Made by a program: the position numbers and the translations under genes | Shown: in pieces, positions 48,556 through 59,453 of the stretch | How the letters are laid out: the number at the start of each line of letters is the position of its first letter | How positions within the stretch are numbered: the first letter of the stretch is position 1 | Source: Hofstenia miamia | Lineage: Eukaryota; Xenacoelomorpha; Acoela | NCBI GenBank assembly: GCA_004352715.1 | Contig: SCFE01000014.1 | Span: 2,230,907-2,294,906 of the forward strand | Reading direction: 5' to 3' | Length of the DNA: 64,000 bases | The notes under the pieces: generated by a model | Told to the model about the DNA's origin: nothing | Database searches by the model: none | The model's input: the letters and a program-made list of their open reading frames with translations, nothing else

Positions 48556-50138
48556 AAAAAATGTTATAATCTTGGGGACAAAATTCTGAGGGGCAAGATA
48601 AGATCAAACTCTTTCTTGAGAGCCTCATGAAATCATTTCAGGACGCATTTATCCAGGAAGGAACCTTTCTGTAGACGAAATAGTCATCGGATATAAAATC
48701 AAATGGAAATATTAACAATTTAATGCAACGAAAGCTGCTAAATATCATATCAAGACATTTGTTCTTTGTGGCAGTGAAACTGGCTGTGTTGTAAATATTT
48801 TTACATATTATGTATCAGAGACAAGCTATCGTCCAGGTATACCTAATGCAACAAATGCTGTGAAAGTTTTCTCAAAAATTGATCTTACCACTAGAGAAGG
48901 GCCATAATCTGTATGCCTCTCCTAGGATTTCTGCATTCAAAATCGTTCAGCTACCAGGGGACGAGAATTTCCTGCAGAATTAAAAACTCTTCGTCTNNNN
49001 NNNNNNNNNNNNNNNNNNNNNNNNNNNNNNNNNNNNNNNNNNNNNNNNNNNNNNNNNNNNNNNNNNNNNNNNNNNNNNNNNNNNNNNNNNNNNNNNNNNN
49101 NNNNNNNNNNNNNNNNNNNNNNNNNNNNNNNNNNNNNNNNNNNNNNNNNNNNNNNNNNNNNNNNNNNNNNNNNNNNNNNNNNNNNNNNNNNNNNNNNNNN
49201 NNNNNNNNNNNNNNNNNNNNNNNNNNNNNNNNNNNNNNNNNNNNNNNNNNNNNNNNNNNNNNNNNNNNNNNNNNNNNNNNNNNNNNNNNNNNNNNNNNNN
49301 NNNNNNNNNNNNNNNNNNNNNNNNNNNNNNNNNNNNNNNNNNNNNNNNNNNNNNNNNNNNNNNNNNNNNNNNNNNNNNNNNNNNNNNNNNNNNNNNNNNN
49401 NNNNNNNNNNNNNNNNNNNNNNNNNNNNNNNNNNNNNNNNNNNNNNNNNNNNNNNNNNNNNNNNNNNNNNNNNNNNNNNNNNNNNNNNNNNNNNNNNNNN
49501 NNNNNNNNNNNNNNNNNNNNNNNNNNNNNNNNNNNNNNNNNNNNNNNNNNNNNNNNNNNNNNNNNNNNNNNNNNNNNNNNNNNNNNNNNNNNNNNNNNNN
49601 NNNNNNNNNNNNNNNNNNNNNNNNNNNNNNNNNNNNNNNNNNNNNNNNNNNNNNNNNNNNNNNNNNNNNNNNNNNNNNNNNNNNNNNNNNNNNNNNNNNN
49701 NNNNNNNNNNNNNNNNNNNNNNNNNNNNNNNNNNNNNNNNNNNNNNNNNNNNNNNNNNNNNNNNNNNNNNNNNNNNNNNNNNNNNNNNNNNNNNNNNNNN
49801 NNNNNNNNNNNNNNNNNNNNNNNNNNNNNNNNNNNNNNNNNNNNNNNNNNNNNNNNNNNNNNNNNNNNNNNNNNNNNNNNNNNNNNNNNNNNNNNNNNNN
49901 NNNNNNNNNNNNNNNNNNNNNNNNNNNNNNNNNNNNNNNNNNNNNNNNNNNNNNNNNNNNNNNNNNNNNNNNNNNNNNNNNNNNNNNNNNNNNNNNAATG
50001 GGGACTAAGTGACCCAACAGGAATGGCCATGCCCCCAGAGTGAAATCTTACAAAACCGCTCTGACTAAGGGATTGATCATAGAGGCTTTTCTAGATGATA
50101 AAGAAACGTCAGAATTTATTGTTTCATTGTCTCACTAA
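48556..50138 (+). pseudogene. piggyBac-like transposase relic split by a gap
   Basis: piggyBac transposases move elements between TTAA sites. On the plus strand, 48580-48900 gives KLFLESLMKSFQDAF, then after a frameshift YPGRNLSVDEIVIGYKIKWK, a stop, QFNATKAAKYHIKTFVLCGS and ETGCVVNIFTYY. This matches the family pattern Y.PG..LsVDE....KGR..F.QY.P.Kp.k.GiK, with the first catalytic Asp at 48674-48676. After the 1000-N gap (48997-49996) the frame continues MGTK-stop-PNRNGHAPRVK, the GT.R.NRkG.P block. Frameshifts and several stops make it non-functional. The blocks before and after the gap are only a few dozen residues apart in intact relatives, so the true gap is probably far shorter. Confidence 0.75.
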
Positions 50139-51187
50139 TGTATTAACATAGCAAATTTCATGCACGCGAAATTGAAGATAATATTTCTCAGGTTATTAAA
50201 ATGAGCCTAAAGTTTAGCAGAAACCCTCAGTTGTCCTTTTTTATATCCACAGTTATATTTGCAATAAATCTCCACATTTTTAAGTGAAAAGAGAATTCAT
50301 TCATTTTTATTACTATTTTTTGCATATGAGGACTGAGCAGTCAAATAAATCAATTACTTTAAATTGTCATGTTGTGGACAGGAGCTGTAAATCAGTAGAA
50401 ACGATTAAAGTAATATATTTCCTTATGCTGATGAATTGCGACAAGTGTTTCCAAAAACTGATTAATCAAAAATTGATATTTTCAAAAAAAATAGTAGTTG
50501 TCAATATAATTTTTATCATTGTGTGAAATGCTGTCATTCATTCATTAAGTAACATTTGCTCGAAAAATATTTTATACAAATATTTTCAATAATTTTTTTA
50601 TGCAAAAACTATGCTTAACGTTCGAATACTATTATTATATTTCACATAGGCCTTTTTTTAAACATACGGTTTGGATATTTTTTACCCCTATGGTGTGCTC
50701 GAACGTTTAGTTGAATATTTTGTTTGATTTTTATATGAATATTTTTAAAGAACCTCATTTGACCCTGACCTGACAAATAATTCCTGATTGTTGACCACAC
50801 AATTTTCCCGGCAATATTACTGTTGTAGTCAGCGTAATTTCAGTAACAAAAAGTTCAAGGAGGCGTGGCATGTGACTTGAAAATTTATGCTAGTTAAAGG
50901 AAGACTGCAAAACATGTAGAGACCTTGGTGGAGGCAAGTAGAGAATGAGTTGGAATTTGGATTAGATAAGTATACACCATTGATATTTATCAGTGGTAAT
51001 GATACCAGGGGTTTAAGAATCAGCAGTGTGAGCAAAGTAGATGACGAATGGAAGGATATAAATGATTAGAAGCATATTGGAGCTGAACAAAGACTAAGTA
51101 GAAAATACAAAAGGTAATAAGGATAATACTACAGACGTTGGCATTAAGAGAACAAAATAGCATACATGCAATGTATACGTATTGAGA
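50139..51187. other. AT-rich non-coding DNA
   Basis: No supported feature. Confidence 0.5.
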
Positions 51188-52187
51188 NNNNNNNNNNNNN
51201 NNNNNNNNNNNNNNNNNNNNNNNNNNNNNNNNNNNNNNNNNNNNNNNNNNNNNNNNNNNNNNNNNNNNNNNNNNNNNNNNNNNNNNNNNNNNNNNNNNNN
51301 NNNNNNNNNNNNNNNNNNNNNNNNNNNNNNNNNNNNNNNNNNNNNNNNNNNNNNNNNNNNNNNNNNNNNNNNNNNNNNNNNNNNNNNNNNNNNNNNNNNN
51401 NNNNNNNNNNNNNNNNNNNNNNNNNNNNNNNNNNNNNNNNNNNNNNNNNNNNNNNNNNNNNNNNNNNNNNNNNNNNNNNNNNNNNNNNNNNNNNNNNNNN
51501 NNNNNNNNNNNNNNNNNNNNNNNNNNNNNNNNNNNNNNNNNNNNNNNNNNNNNNNNNNNNNNNNNNNNNNNNNNNNNNNNNNNNNNNNNNNNNNNNNNNN
51601 NNNNNNNNNNNNNNNNNNNNNNNNNNNNNNNNNNNNNNNNNNNNNNNNNNNNNNNNNNNNNNNNNNNNNNNNNNNNNNNNNNNNNNNNNNNNNNNNNNNN
51701 NNNNNNNNNNNNNNNNNNNNNNNNNNNNNNNNNNNNNNNNNNNNNNNNNNNNNNNNNNNNNNNNNNNNNNNNNNNNNNNNNNNNNNNNNNNNNNNNNNNN
51801 NNNNNNNNNNNNNNNNNNNNNNNNNNNNNNNNNNNNNNNNNNNNNNNNNNNNNNNNNNNNNNNNNNNNNNNNNNNNNNNNNNNNNNNNNNNNNNNNNNNN
51901 NNNNNNNNNNNNNNNNNNNNNNNNNNNNNNNNNNNNNNNNNNNNNNNNNNNNNNNNNNNNNNNNNNNNNNNNNNNNNNNNNNNNNNNNNNNNNNNNNNNN
52001 NNNNNNNNNNNNNNNNNNNNNNNNNNNNNNNNNNNNNNNNNNNNNNNNNNNNNNNNNNNNNNNNNNNNNNNNNNNNNNNNNNNNNNNNNNNNNNNNNNNN
52101 NNNNNNNNNNNNNNNNNNNNNNNNNNNNNNNNNNNNNNNNNNNNNNNNNNNNNNNNNNNNNNNNNNNNNNNNNNNNNNNNNNNNNNN
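51188..52187. other. assembly gap of exactly 1000 N
   Basis: The right flank is (TA)n (52188-52209). Confidence 0.9.
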
Positions 52188-52209
52188 TATATATATATAT
52201 ATATATATA

Positions 52210-52880
52210 ATATTCGACCTTCAAGTTTCAAGAAGTTGACGTAGAGCATTGATTAAGCAAATTAAGGCGCTTTACGTAATCATATTTTTGCCCATTTTAG
52301 ACCCCCTCCCCTCCTAGATCACGTATAATCATTGAGTAAACCGCCCTCCTTCTTTACATCATTTGTGACACCCCTCCCCTTCATTTTAAGAATTTAATAT
52401 AACGAGATTTTTTACAATGAGCGTAAAAGTGATTAGTGCAAAGCCTACATGCAAATTTTTAATGGGAATTTCAAAAATCTAGTGCGTTTTACATTTGATA
52501 TTTAGCAATTGCTCTAATTTAATTAGGTCACTGTATCATATATCATTATATTGCGTTATTATCCGACGACTGCGCTTTGGTTCGAATAAAGGTATGTGTA
52601 TATGTAAAATTTGTTGGAAATGGGAAAAACGTTTCAGGCGCATGCGTTAAATGTTTTTTGCCTTGAATTTTATAGATTGGTTAAATTCAATTTCAAAAAT
52701 GTTAGCATGAAGCGGTGACGTTAAAGGTAATATAATGCAGTTGTGGGCGTTTTTAAATATCGCATTAGTCTAAAAATGCAGGTGCATGTTGTTATTTAAT
52801 GATGTGAATCACAGGTCCATGCATGGAGTATAGTTCCAGAAAACAAAGATTTTGAAAATATTACTCTTAATTTATTTTAG
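52210..52880. other. 5' flank of the isoprenoid synthase gene
   Basis: Holds a stretch with CCCCCTCCCCTCC and CACCCCTCCCC words (52300-52385) that resembles one end of a MITE. No upstream exon was recognised. The first coding exon begins at a splice-acceptor-like ttttag (52875-52880). Confidence 0.4.
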
Positions 52881-52884
52881 AGCA

Positions 52885-53177
52885 ATGAGCTCTACGCAGT
52901 CAACTGCTTTCGAAGTTCTTAAAGCAACTTCCAGAACCTTTTATATTCCTGTAATGGAACTTCCTGACGTTCTGAAGGAAGCAGTTGCAGCTGCGTACTT
53001 GTGCTTGCGAGCCATTGACGAGGTAGAGGATCATTGCACTCTGTCGAAAGATTGGAAGATCAAAATCCTCACTGGGATCTCCAACACAATTCAGGCTGCC
53101 GATCCTTATAGCACTACCATTGACTTTCAATTCAACTGGCATGGGCAGCAAGATGAGCTAGAAGAAGTAACCTTACG
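52885..53177 (+). CDS. squalene/phytoene synthase-like gene, exon 1
   Basis: Codes residues 1-97 plus two bases of Arg98. Acceptor-like ttattttag precedes AGCAATG; donor CG|GTAATC at 53178. It contains the first aspartate-rich motif DEVED. Confidence 0.9.
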
Positions 53178-56100
53178 GTAATCTAAAATTTACAAACTAA
53201 ATTTCAATCTTATACTCAAAATTATGTATTATTGTTCTTTACAATTTCAATTGTTCTGCTAGGCGACATAATATTGGGATAAATGGGTAGGAGGGCGCAT
53301 CAAATCATCAGAAGCTAAAATTCCATTGTCATTACTTTGACGTATATTGGGTCTACAGAAACCCAACATTATTTGGTCTTTTCCAGGACGAACACCTCAT
53401 TTTTAATTTAATATTTTTATTACATTATGATATACAGGGCCATATAAAGGTTTGAGCAAGCCTGATGCTGTAGATTCAAAAAGGCCTATCTTTTAAAAAA
53501 ATGTAGTCGCAACCTATAGGCTATATTTGCAATGAAGATTCACTTGTTATACAGTCAAACCAGAAAAAAACGAAAGTTAGTGTCAAGCTGCATAACAGCA
53601 CCATTAAAATAGCTAACATTCTCCGAATATCGCACAAATGCAGTAAAAATTGTCTACCACGCACAAAAGCAGAAAACGGCTGTATGACCAGACCAAATGT
53701 TATTGTCACTCACAACAATATGAACCTCTACACTGATAAAATCTACTTAAGTTTTTTATTTTATTGCTGATGTTCGAGCTTGAGAAAGAGTGAATGCTTT
53801 GATCATGTCGGTACAATCAAGGCTTCATAGCATCGTATGTTCAATGCTCATAAGCGCCAGCATGTTCAACCGTTCTTGTCCCATCAAGAATCGCAACGTT
53901 CCTTTCACTATTCCCAACTTTGAAAAGCTTCTCTCTGCAGATGTATTAGAAACCATCATGCACAGATAGATGCGTAACACAATCTCGACGTTTTGCAATT
54001 TCTGAGAGATTTAACATTGACAAAAGCTTGTTTTTGGTTAGCTCTGGAGATTCGTTCACATTCTCTGGTTTCTGAGTGCGCATAAATGCAGCAAACTATT
54101 AGTTCAGGCACTAATTTGTTTTCCAATTCATCTAGGTAAGAGGAAATGAGATTCTGAGCCTTGTTCATGATCTTTTTGTTACTCAATGATGTAAGCTTCA
54201 ACAAAAACTGAAGATTTCAGAAATTTCGTCATATGCTTTCATGTGTTTTTCTAGTACATCTAATAGTCTGGTCATTATGAACAAATATGAGTTTTAAACT
54301 TCTCTCTTGGGCTGAGGTCTTAATCATTTTCAGCTCTTATATAAGGCATTTGTTTTCGCCTATGAACTTCTTGGTCACACATTCATCATTCTTGACTTTT
54401 TCTATTGCCATTTGTTCATAAACGTCAAATCTAACCCACGCAAACTAAACCATGTTGACCAGTGATTTCATCAAGCCAGTTACTGTATTCAAGCTGACTG
54501 TTAAATCTTGAAGGCTCATACTAGTACCATTGAGAAGACCAAGAATTTCATTCCAAGCCAAAACCATTATGGCAGTTCCCAACTTCTTCCATTTTTCGCA
54601 AAAACCCATCTGCTTGATTACTTGTCCTTGACTTTTGCTCCTCATCAGTCGTAAGCTCATCCAATCTTCCCCAATGCAATCCCACCCTTCAATTAGCGCC
54701 TTGACAGCGTCTGCACCTTCACACCAGCAGATCCCTAGCAAACCCTTGAGTGGCAACTTATAACAGCTCTTTAATAGCTGCCAACGATATGTTCATGCAT
54801 AAAATATAATATATACTCGATTGACAAAATAAAAAAACTGTTACATCTACTGCAGCTTTCAACTGCCTGATTGCCTACCAAGTTTAGACCGTGACTGCAA
54901 CATGGAAGAAAACCGGCATACTTACACTCGCACTTTAAAATGGCTTGAACCACATTGTATCTTCTGGATATGTTTGACACATTGTCATAAGATTGCTCAA
55001 ATGCACTACTGGAAAAGAACGCAAAAGCAGAACTATCTCAACTTTAAATATGTAGACTGTATATCTGTTACTTTTAATGCTACTGTATGCAAAAAAATTT
55101 AATTTAAGTTTCTGAAAAATTCTTGGTGATTTTCTTCTTGGGTCTATTTCAGGAATGGGCCTAATGCTGCAGCTATCAATAGTACCCACCTTAATACGGC
55201 CCAGATGATAAAATAGACTTGAAATGCAGTATGCTTATATAACTAAAAATTGCTAATTGGCAGTAGAAAAAGTATGTGATCTAAAATATATTGCCTTCAA
55301 TATATTTCATATGTGATGATAAAAAAGGAAGTTCTACTTAATAATGAATAAGCAATTTCAAATGAATGCAGATGTTGAGTAATGATATCAGAAAACAACA
55401 TCCAAAAAATTGAATACATGTTTGAGTAAATTCATTAATCAGTTCTAGGCCAAATACAGATTATTACTAAACGTTTATATCAAAACTACTTGTAAAATTT
55501 GTTTTTACTACTTGCCTGTGCATAAAATTTGAATGTTTACTGAAATTTTCAATTATATTTTGAAACTAGTTTATTACAGCAATATATGCTATTCGCATAT
55601 TTCATGCAACATCATAAAATATTTGCTAACTTGTTTTGCTGATTAGCTATAATAGAAAATAATGAAAACTTCTGTTTTTTTGATTTTCAAGTTTTTGGCA
55701 AAAATCAATTTTTCCTGAAATTGATTCATTAAATGACTTTATATGCGCTGTCTTATGTTCTGGATCATAGGTGTAAAAGACGTACATTTATTTTTAAGTA
55801 CATTTGCTAATCTTAACGCCGTAGGGACTCTGGAGACCCAGTCTCCAAAACAGATAAATTGTCATTTCAATATTTTTTTATTATTGCCTTTTGTATTAAT
55901 ATAAAACACAATTAGAAAATTGAATTTCAATAAAATATCAAACTTTGAGGTGATATAATCTTGAAATCTAAGCTGTTATAAATTATGTTCTTATAACCAA
56001 TTATAATATTCATGTCCTAATTCTGTGTCAGTATTAGTAAATCAAATTTAATGTATGTTTGGCATTCATTATTGTGTTCGGTGTTTACTCATGAACATGA

Positions 56101-56677
56101 AATTTTTAATAAATTGCAATTACTGTTACGTATTTGTTTTAGACTTAATGAATGGTTGTGTTTCGCTAGAAATGATGTTTGTCCTCGTATATGGGAATCG
56201 ACTGCTACAATGGCATTGCGTATGGCACAGTGGGTGGAACGAGATTTCTATATTGCTGACGAAGGCGACCTCAACGCATACACGTTTTCTGTTGCTGGGT
56301 CTGTGGGGTTACTTTTAGCTGATCTGTGGCAATGGCATGACGACACGAGAACCGATCGCCGACTTGCAGTCGGGTTTGGTAGAGCTCTGCAATCGGTCAA
56401 TATTATTAGAAATTACAAAGAGGACATGGACGAGCGCAATGTTAATTTTTTCCCACCAAATTGGACACCGGCAGATATGGATGCATATGCTAGGCGCCAT
56501 TTGAATCTCGCGCAAGAATATATCGATAGCATTGAGAATCCTAAAATTAAAGTTTTTTGTTCTATTCCCAAACGCCTGGCATTGATGTCTTTGAATGTTA
56601 TTAAGGCCGGTGGTGAAAAATTGAGTAGGACAGAGGTGAAGGAAATTGTAACTGAAGTGAAGAAGGACGTCGCTTAA
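52885..56677 (+). CDS. squalene/phytoene synthase-family enzyme, two exons
   Basis: This family joins two prenyl diphosphates head to head. Exons 52885-53177 and 56143-56677 join in phase 2 (CG|A, Arg98) to a 275-residue protein. Residues 15-22 are TSRTFYIP. The first Asp-rich motif is RAIDEVEDH (Asp45, Asp49), and YTFSVAGSVGLLLADLW (145-161) is the family signature. The second motif region is NIIRNYKEDMDERNVNFFP (184-202). There is no C-terminal membrane helix, and the length is near 280, as in bacterial enzymes and unlike animal squalene synthase (about 400 residues). The second motif has Asn where classical enzymes have Asp (N.L/IRD), but related bacterial proteins seem to share this. The product is unknown. 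The start is the first ATG, 4 bases after a splice-like AG. The intron carries an antisense hAT relic. ATTAAA at 56833 is a possible poly(A) signal. Confidence 0.9.
53435..55204 (-). mobile_element. hAT transposon relic inside the synthase intron
   Basis: The left end is CAGGGCCATATAAAGG and the right end, inward, CTGGGCCGTATTAAGG, 13 of 16 identical. Flanking 8-mers atgatata (53427-53434) and atgataaa (55205-55212) match at 7 of 8. It is 1770 bp long, with a broken hAT transposase in antisense to the host gene. Confidence 0.82.
53750..55020 (-). pseudogene. hAT transposase pseudogene (zinc-finger MYM-type-like)
   Basis: The minus strand from about 55020 reads SSAFEQSYDNVSNISRRYNV and CKYAGFLPCCSHGLNLVGNQ, matching the catalytic-domain pattern (R)GQsYDNasnMsGkYnGvQ...... 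P...C.aHsLNLVg. Next come EGADAVKALIEGWD and a helical domain with NEILGLLNGTSMSLQDL. The C-terminal dimerisation block is VSNTSAERSFSKLG with GQERLNMLALMSIEH, followed by a TAG and a few more residues. Several frameshifts and stops separate the blocks (for example near 54760, 54200 and 53950). The catalytic and dimerisation blocks survive, but the N-terminal zinc finger is missing. Confidence 0.82.
55205..56142 (+). other. rest of the synthase intron
   Basis: AT-rich, no feature apart from the acceptor tatttgttttag ending at 56142. Confidence 0.7.
56143..56677 (+). CDS. squalene/phytoene synthase-like gene, exon 2
   Basis: Completes Arg98 and encodes residues 99-275, then TAA at 56675-56677. 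Begins LNEWLCFARNDVCPRIWEST, carries the VAGSVG signature and the NYKED second motif, and ends with a charged helix TEVKKDVA. Confidence 0.9.
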
Positions 56678-58377
56678 ACCAATGTAATTCATTAGTGTGT
56701 AACACTAATAATTATGGTGTTCAAGATATTTATTTGGTGCTATATTTATTTCAATGCACATTTTGGCTAATGCACATGTTCTATTTTACGTCGATGTTAG
56801 TTTTACTGTAATTTATTTGTTCATAGTTAGGAATTAAATATATTTGAATTGAAACCTTTTAAAATTACAGAAGTTATATACTTTGTAAATCTAACTCGTT
56901 TTGTTTTGTAATATTTAATGAAAATCTGATGAATTACTTCGGAGAAGAACCTATGAATCTAAAGGACATTCATCAAAAATTAATAGTTAGTTGTTGCAGA
57001 AATATTTAACGAAATTAAAACAAACAATGTAAACACATTTATTGTTACTTACAACAGAATTTTACGTTGTCTGAATTGTAATACTTTTCATCGAAACAAA
57101 ACATAGTGTATGTAATGTAATGTTTTTAGCCGCAAAATATTTATTCAGTGTTTCCGTGGAATTGTTTTTTCATTGGTTAGTATATGTGCTTTAATAATCA
57201 GCATTTTAATGTCAACGAATGCATGAATTTCTTGAAACTATGTCCGTAATAGACATAACATAGAGATTTGGCTAATTGATTACACCAGACACCAAATTAC
57301 TTTGAAAACTATTTTCAAATTTAATGAAAACAAAGCCTTGGTTAATGATATTTTTCAGCTGGTCGCAAAAGGATCGCCGCCTCTCCGCCTTTTGCAAAAC
57401 TAATTGATTTTTATATGTATCATAGCATAAATTGTGACCCACCGTTTTTATAATTGCCAAGAATGGTTGCTGTCTATTGTTGAAATAAGATAATACTCCC
57501 AGAGAGGGAAGGTGGGAGGTTATGGGACAAGATTGTTCTGAAGTTAGTACCCATGTCATTTGACAAGAGTGAACTAAAACAATCGTGAGTTGAGAAAAAC
57601 GGAATGAAAAAATTGTATTTTGGTGAAAGTAATTTTATAGAAATTCGATTTCCTTGTTTGATAATGTTTGAATTTGGAGAAATTTAGTCGCATTTTGAAA
57701 AAAAGTTCAATATATTCAATAGCACAAATATGATCTTATTGATCTGAAAATGAGTTGTCCGCAACGGGGTTTGCAATTGCATGGTGTTAAAAATATTGCC
57801 TTTATGAAAATTTAAAATCATTTTACTATTATGTTTGGTGTTTTCATGGCTGGTGACATTTGAAATCATTAAATTTGTAGATCATTAAAGGTGTAGATCA
57901 TTTTTAGTTGTTGTAATGATAACTTTATAAATTTCCTATAAATAGAATGCAGTTTAATGTTTCAAGGTACTTGACAGTGGTGATGCAATGTTATGGAATA
58001 ACGCAAATAGTTTTTCGAACAGAATTTTTATAGATGGAGCACTTGGAATAAAATGCTTTGGGAAGTGGGGCAGAGATGAGTACGAGAATGGGGTGCAGGG
58101 CTCAATATCTGTGTGGCAGTTTGCAAGAGAAAATTTATGTATTATTAATAGAATGTTAAAACAATTAGAGAGACAACTGGAAATGTTTATAACAACAATC
58201 TTACTACAATTATTTTGTGTAAATGTTTTATTTAGTGATAATGTTAACAAATGTTTCTTATTTGTGTAGCTTTTGGCAAGCACTAAATACTGAAAAATAT
58301 GCAAGTAGAAATTTCACTTCAATATAGTGGGAGATTGTTAAACGGCAAGATTTATTTTTTGCTTAATTAACAATCAT
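56678..58377. other. 3' flank of the synthase gene and non-coding DNA
   Basis: Probable 3' UTR at the start. 57270-57560 and 57960-58270 have somewhat higher complexity and an open frame each, but no recognisable family. The last part may be the 5' UTR of the non-LTR element that follows. Confidence 0.45.
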
Positions 58378-59317
58378 ATGCCTTATTCCGAAATTCTAAA
58401 GGCTAGTCCTCTTATAGAGGATGGACGAATAAACGCGCTATTTAGTGATTTTTCTAATCTTGATGACTTTATTAATGAACTAAAATTATCAGATGCATTA
58501 AAATATGAAGATATTGTTTGTGGCATAAAGTCGAAATTCATTAAATGCTTGAAAAATCAATGTGAAAATGTAAAATTGAGTAATACTATTACTCCTACAA
58601 TCAAAGAATTTCAACATTCGAAGATATTTAAGCCAAAATTAGTCATTTCAAGTAATAATTTAAAAAATGATGGTGGTAGTTTAAATGAAAAAGAATGCAA
58701 AAAAATTGTTTAAAATGTTGAGAAGTCAATTAAAAATTTGGGAACGAAAGGACCAAGTGTAGATAGAACAATTGAAATTGAATGACAAAAATGATATTAT
58801 CTTACTTTGTAAAACTGATGAAGATGCAAATATTACAGAAAGAGCACTTGGTAAATTGAGGAACATAACCATAAAAAAATCTATCAAACTTATGCCAAAA
58901 AGCAAGATTACTAATATTCTTTTATATGAAGATGTAACTAACTTTAAGGAATTTAAGTCTAAACTATTTGCTGATAATGAAAATATTCTCAAGGATTTTG
59001 AAATGGAATATTGTGAATTAATATACAGTAATATGAACAATTATAGCAACTGCAAAGAAATAATAATGAAGTTTTCAGCAAAATTGAGACATGTACTGAT
59101 TGGAAAAAAATTAAAGCTTGGTTTTGGAATCGTTCGGACTTTTGATCATTATTATGTAAGAAAATGTAGTAACTGTGGTGAATTTGGTCATTTTACAAAG
59201 GTATGTTCAATGAAAACATTTAACTGTATGTACTGCATGGATAATCACAACTATAAGAATTGTCCAGTTGAAAATGTTAAGGAAATGCATCAACTGCAAA
59301 TATTCAAATATGTTTAA
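58378..59317 (+). pseudogene. non-LTR ORF1 (gag-like, CCHC zinc knuckle), interrupted
   Basis: ORF1 proteins coat the element RNA. The first part (58378-58713) is 111 charged residues starting MPYSEILKASPL and ending at a TAA. A second open frame (58772-59317) continues in the same style and ends with two cysteine clusters: CSNCGEFGHFTKVC, a CX2CX4HX4C zinc knuckle, and the related CMYCMDNHNYKNC. The stop and frame change between the parts mean that no complete protein can be made. This order (N-terminal region, then knuckles) is typical of CR1/jockey-like ORF1. Confidence 0.75.
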
Positions 59318-59453
59318 GAAATCACATAGTAACCATAACGCATTTAGCAAAGTGTCCTATATATAAATATCAAATGCAGTTAACTATTTTGGAGACCAAT
59401 CATGAATTGTAATAAAATTGCATACGAAAATATCATACCCTGCAACAAAGTAA

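Noticed and set aside
57960-58304. Open frames on both strands before the non-LTR element
   Set aside because: No motif on either strand; opposite-strand open frames over the same bases suggest chance. The segment may be 5' UTR of the retroelement.
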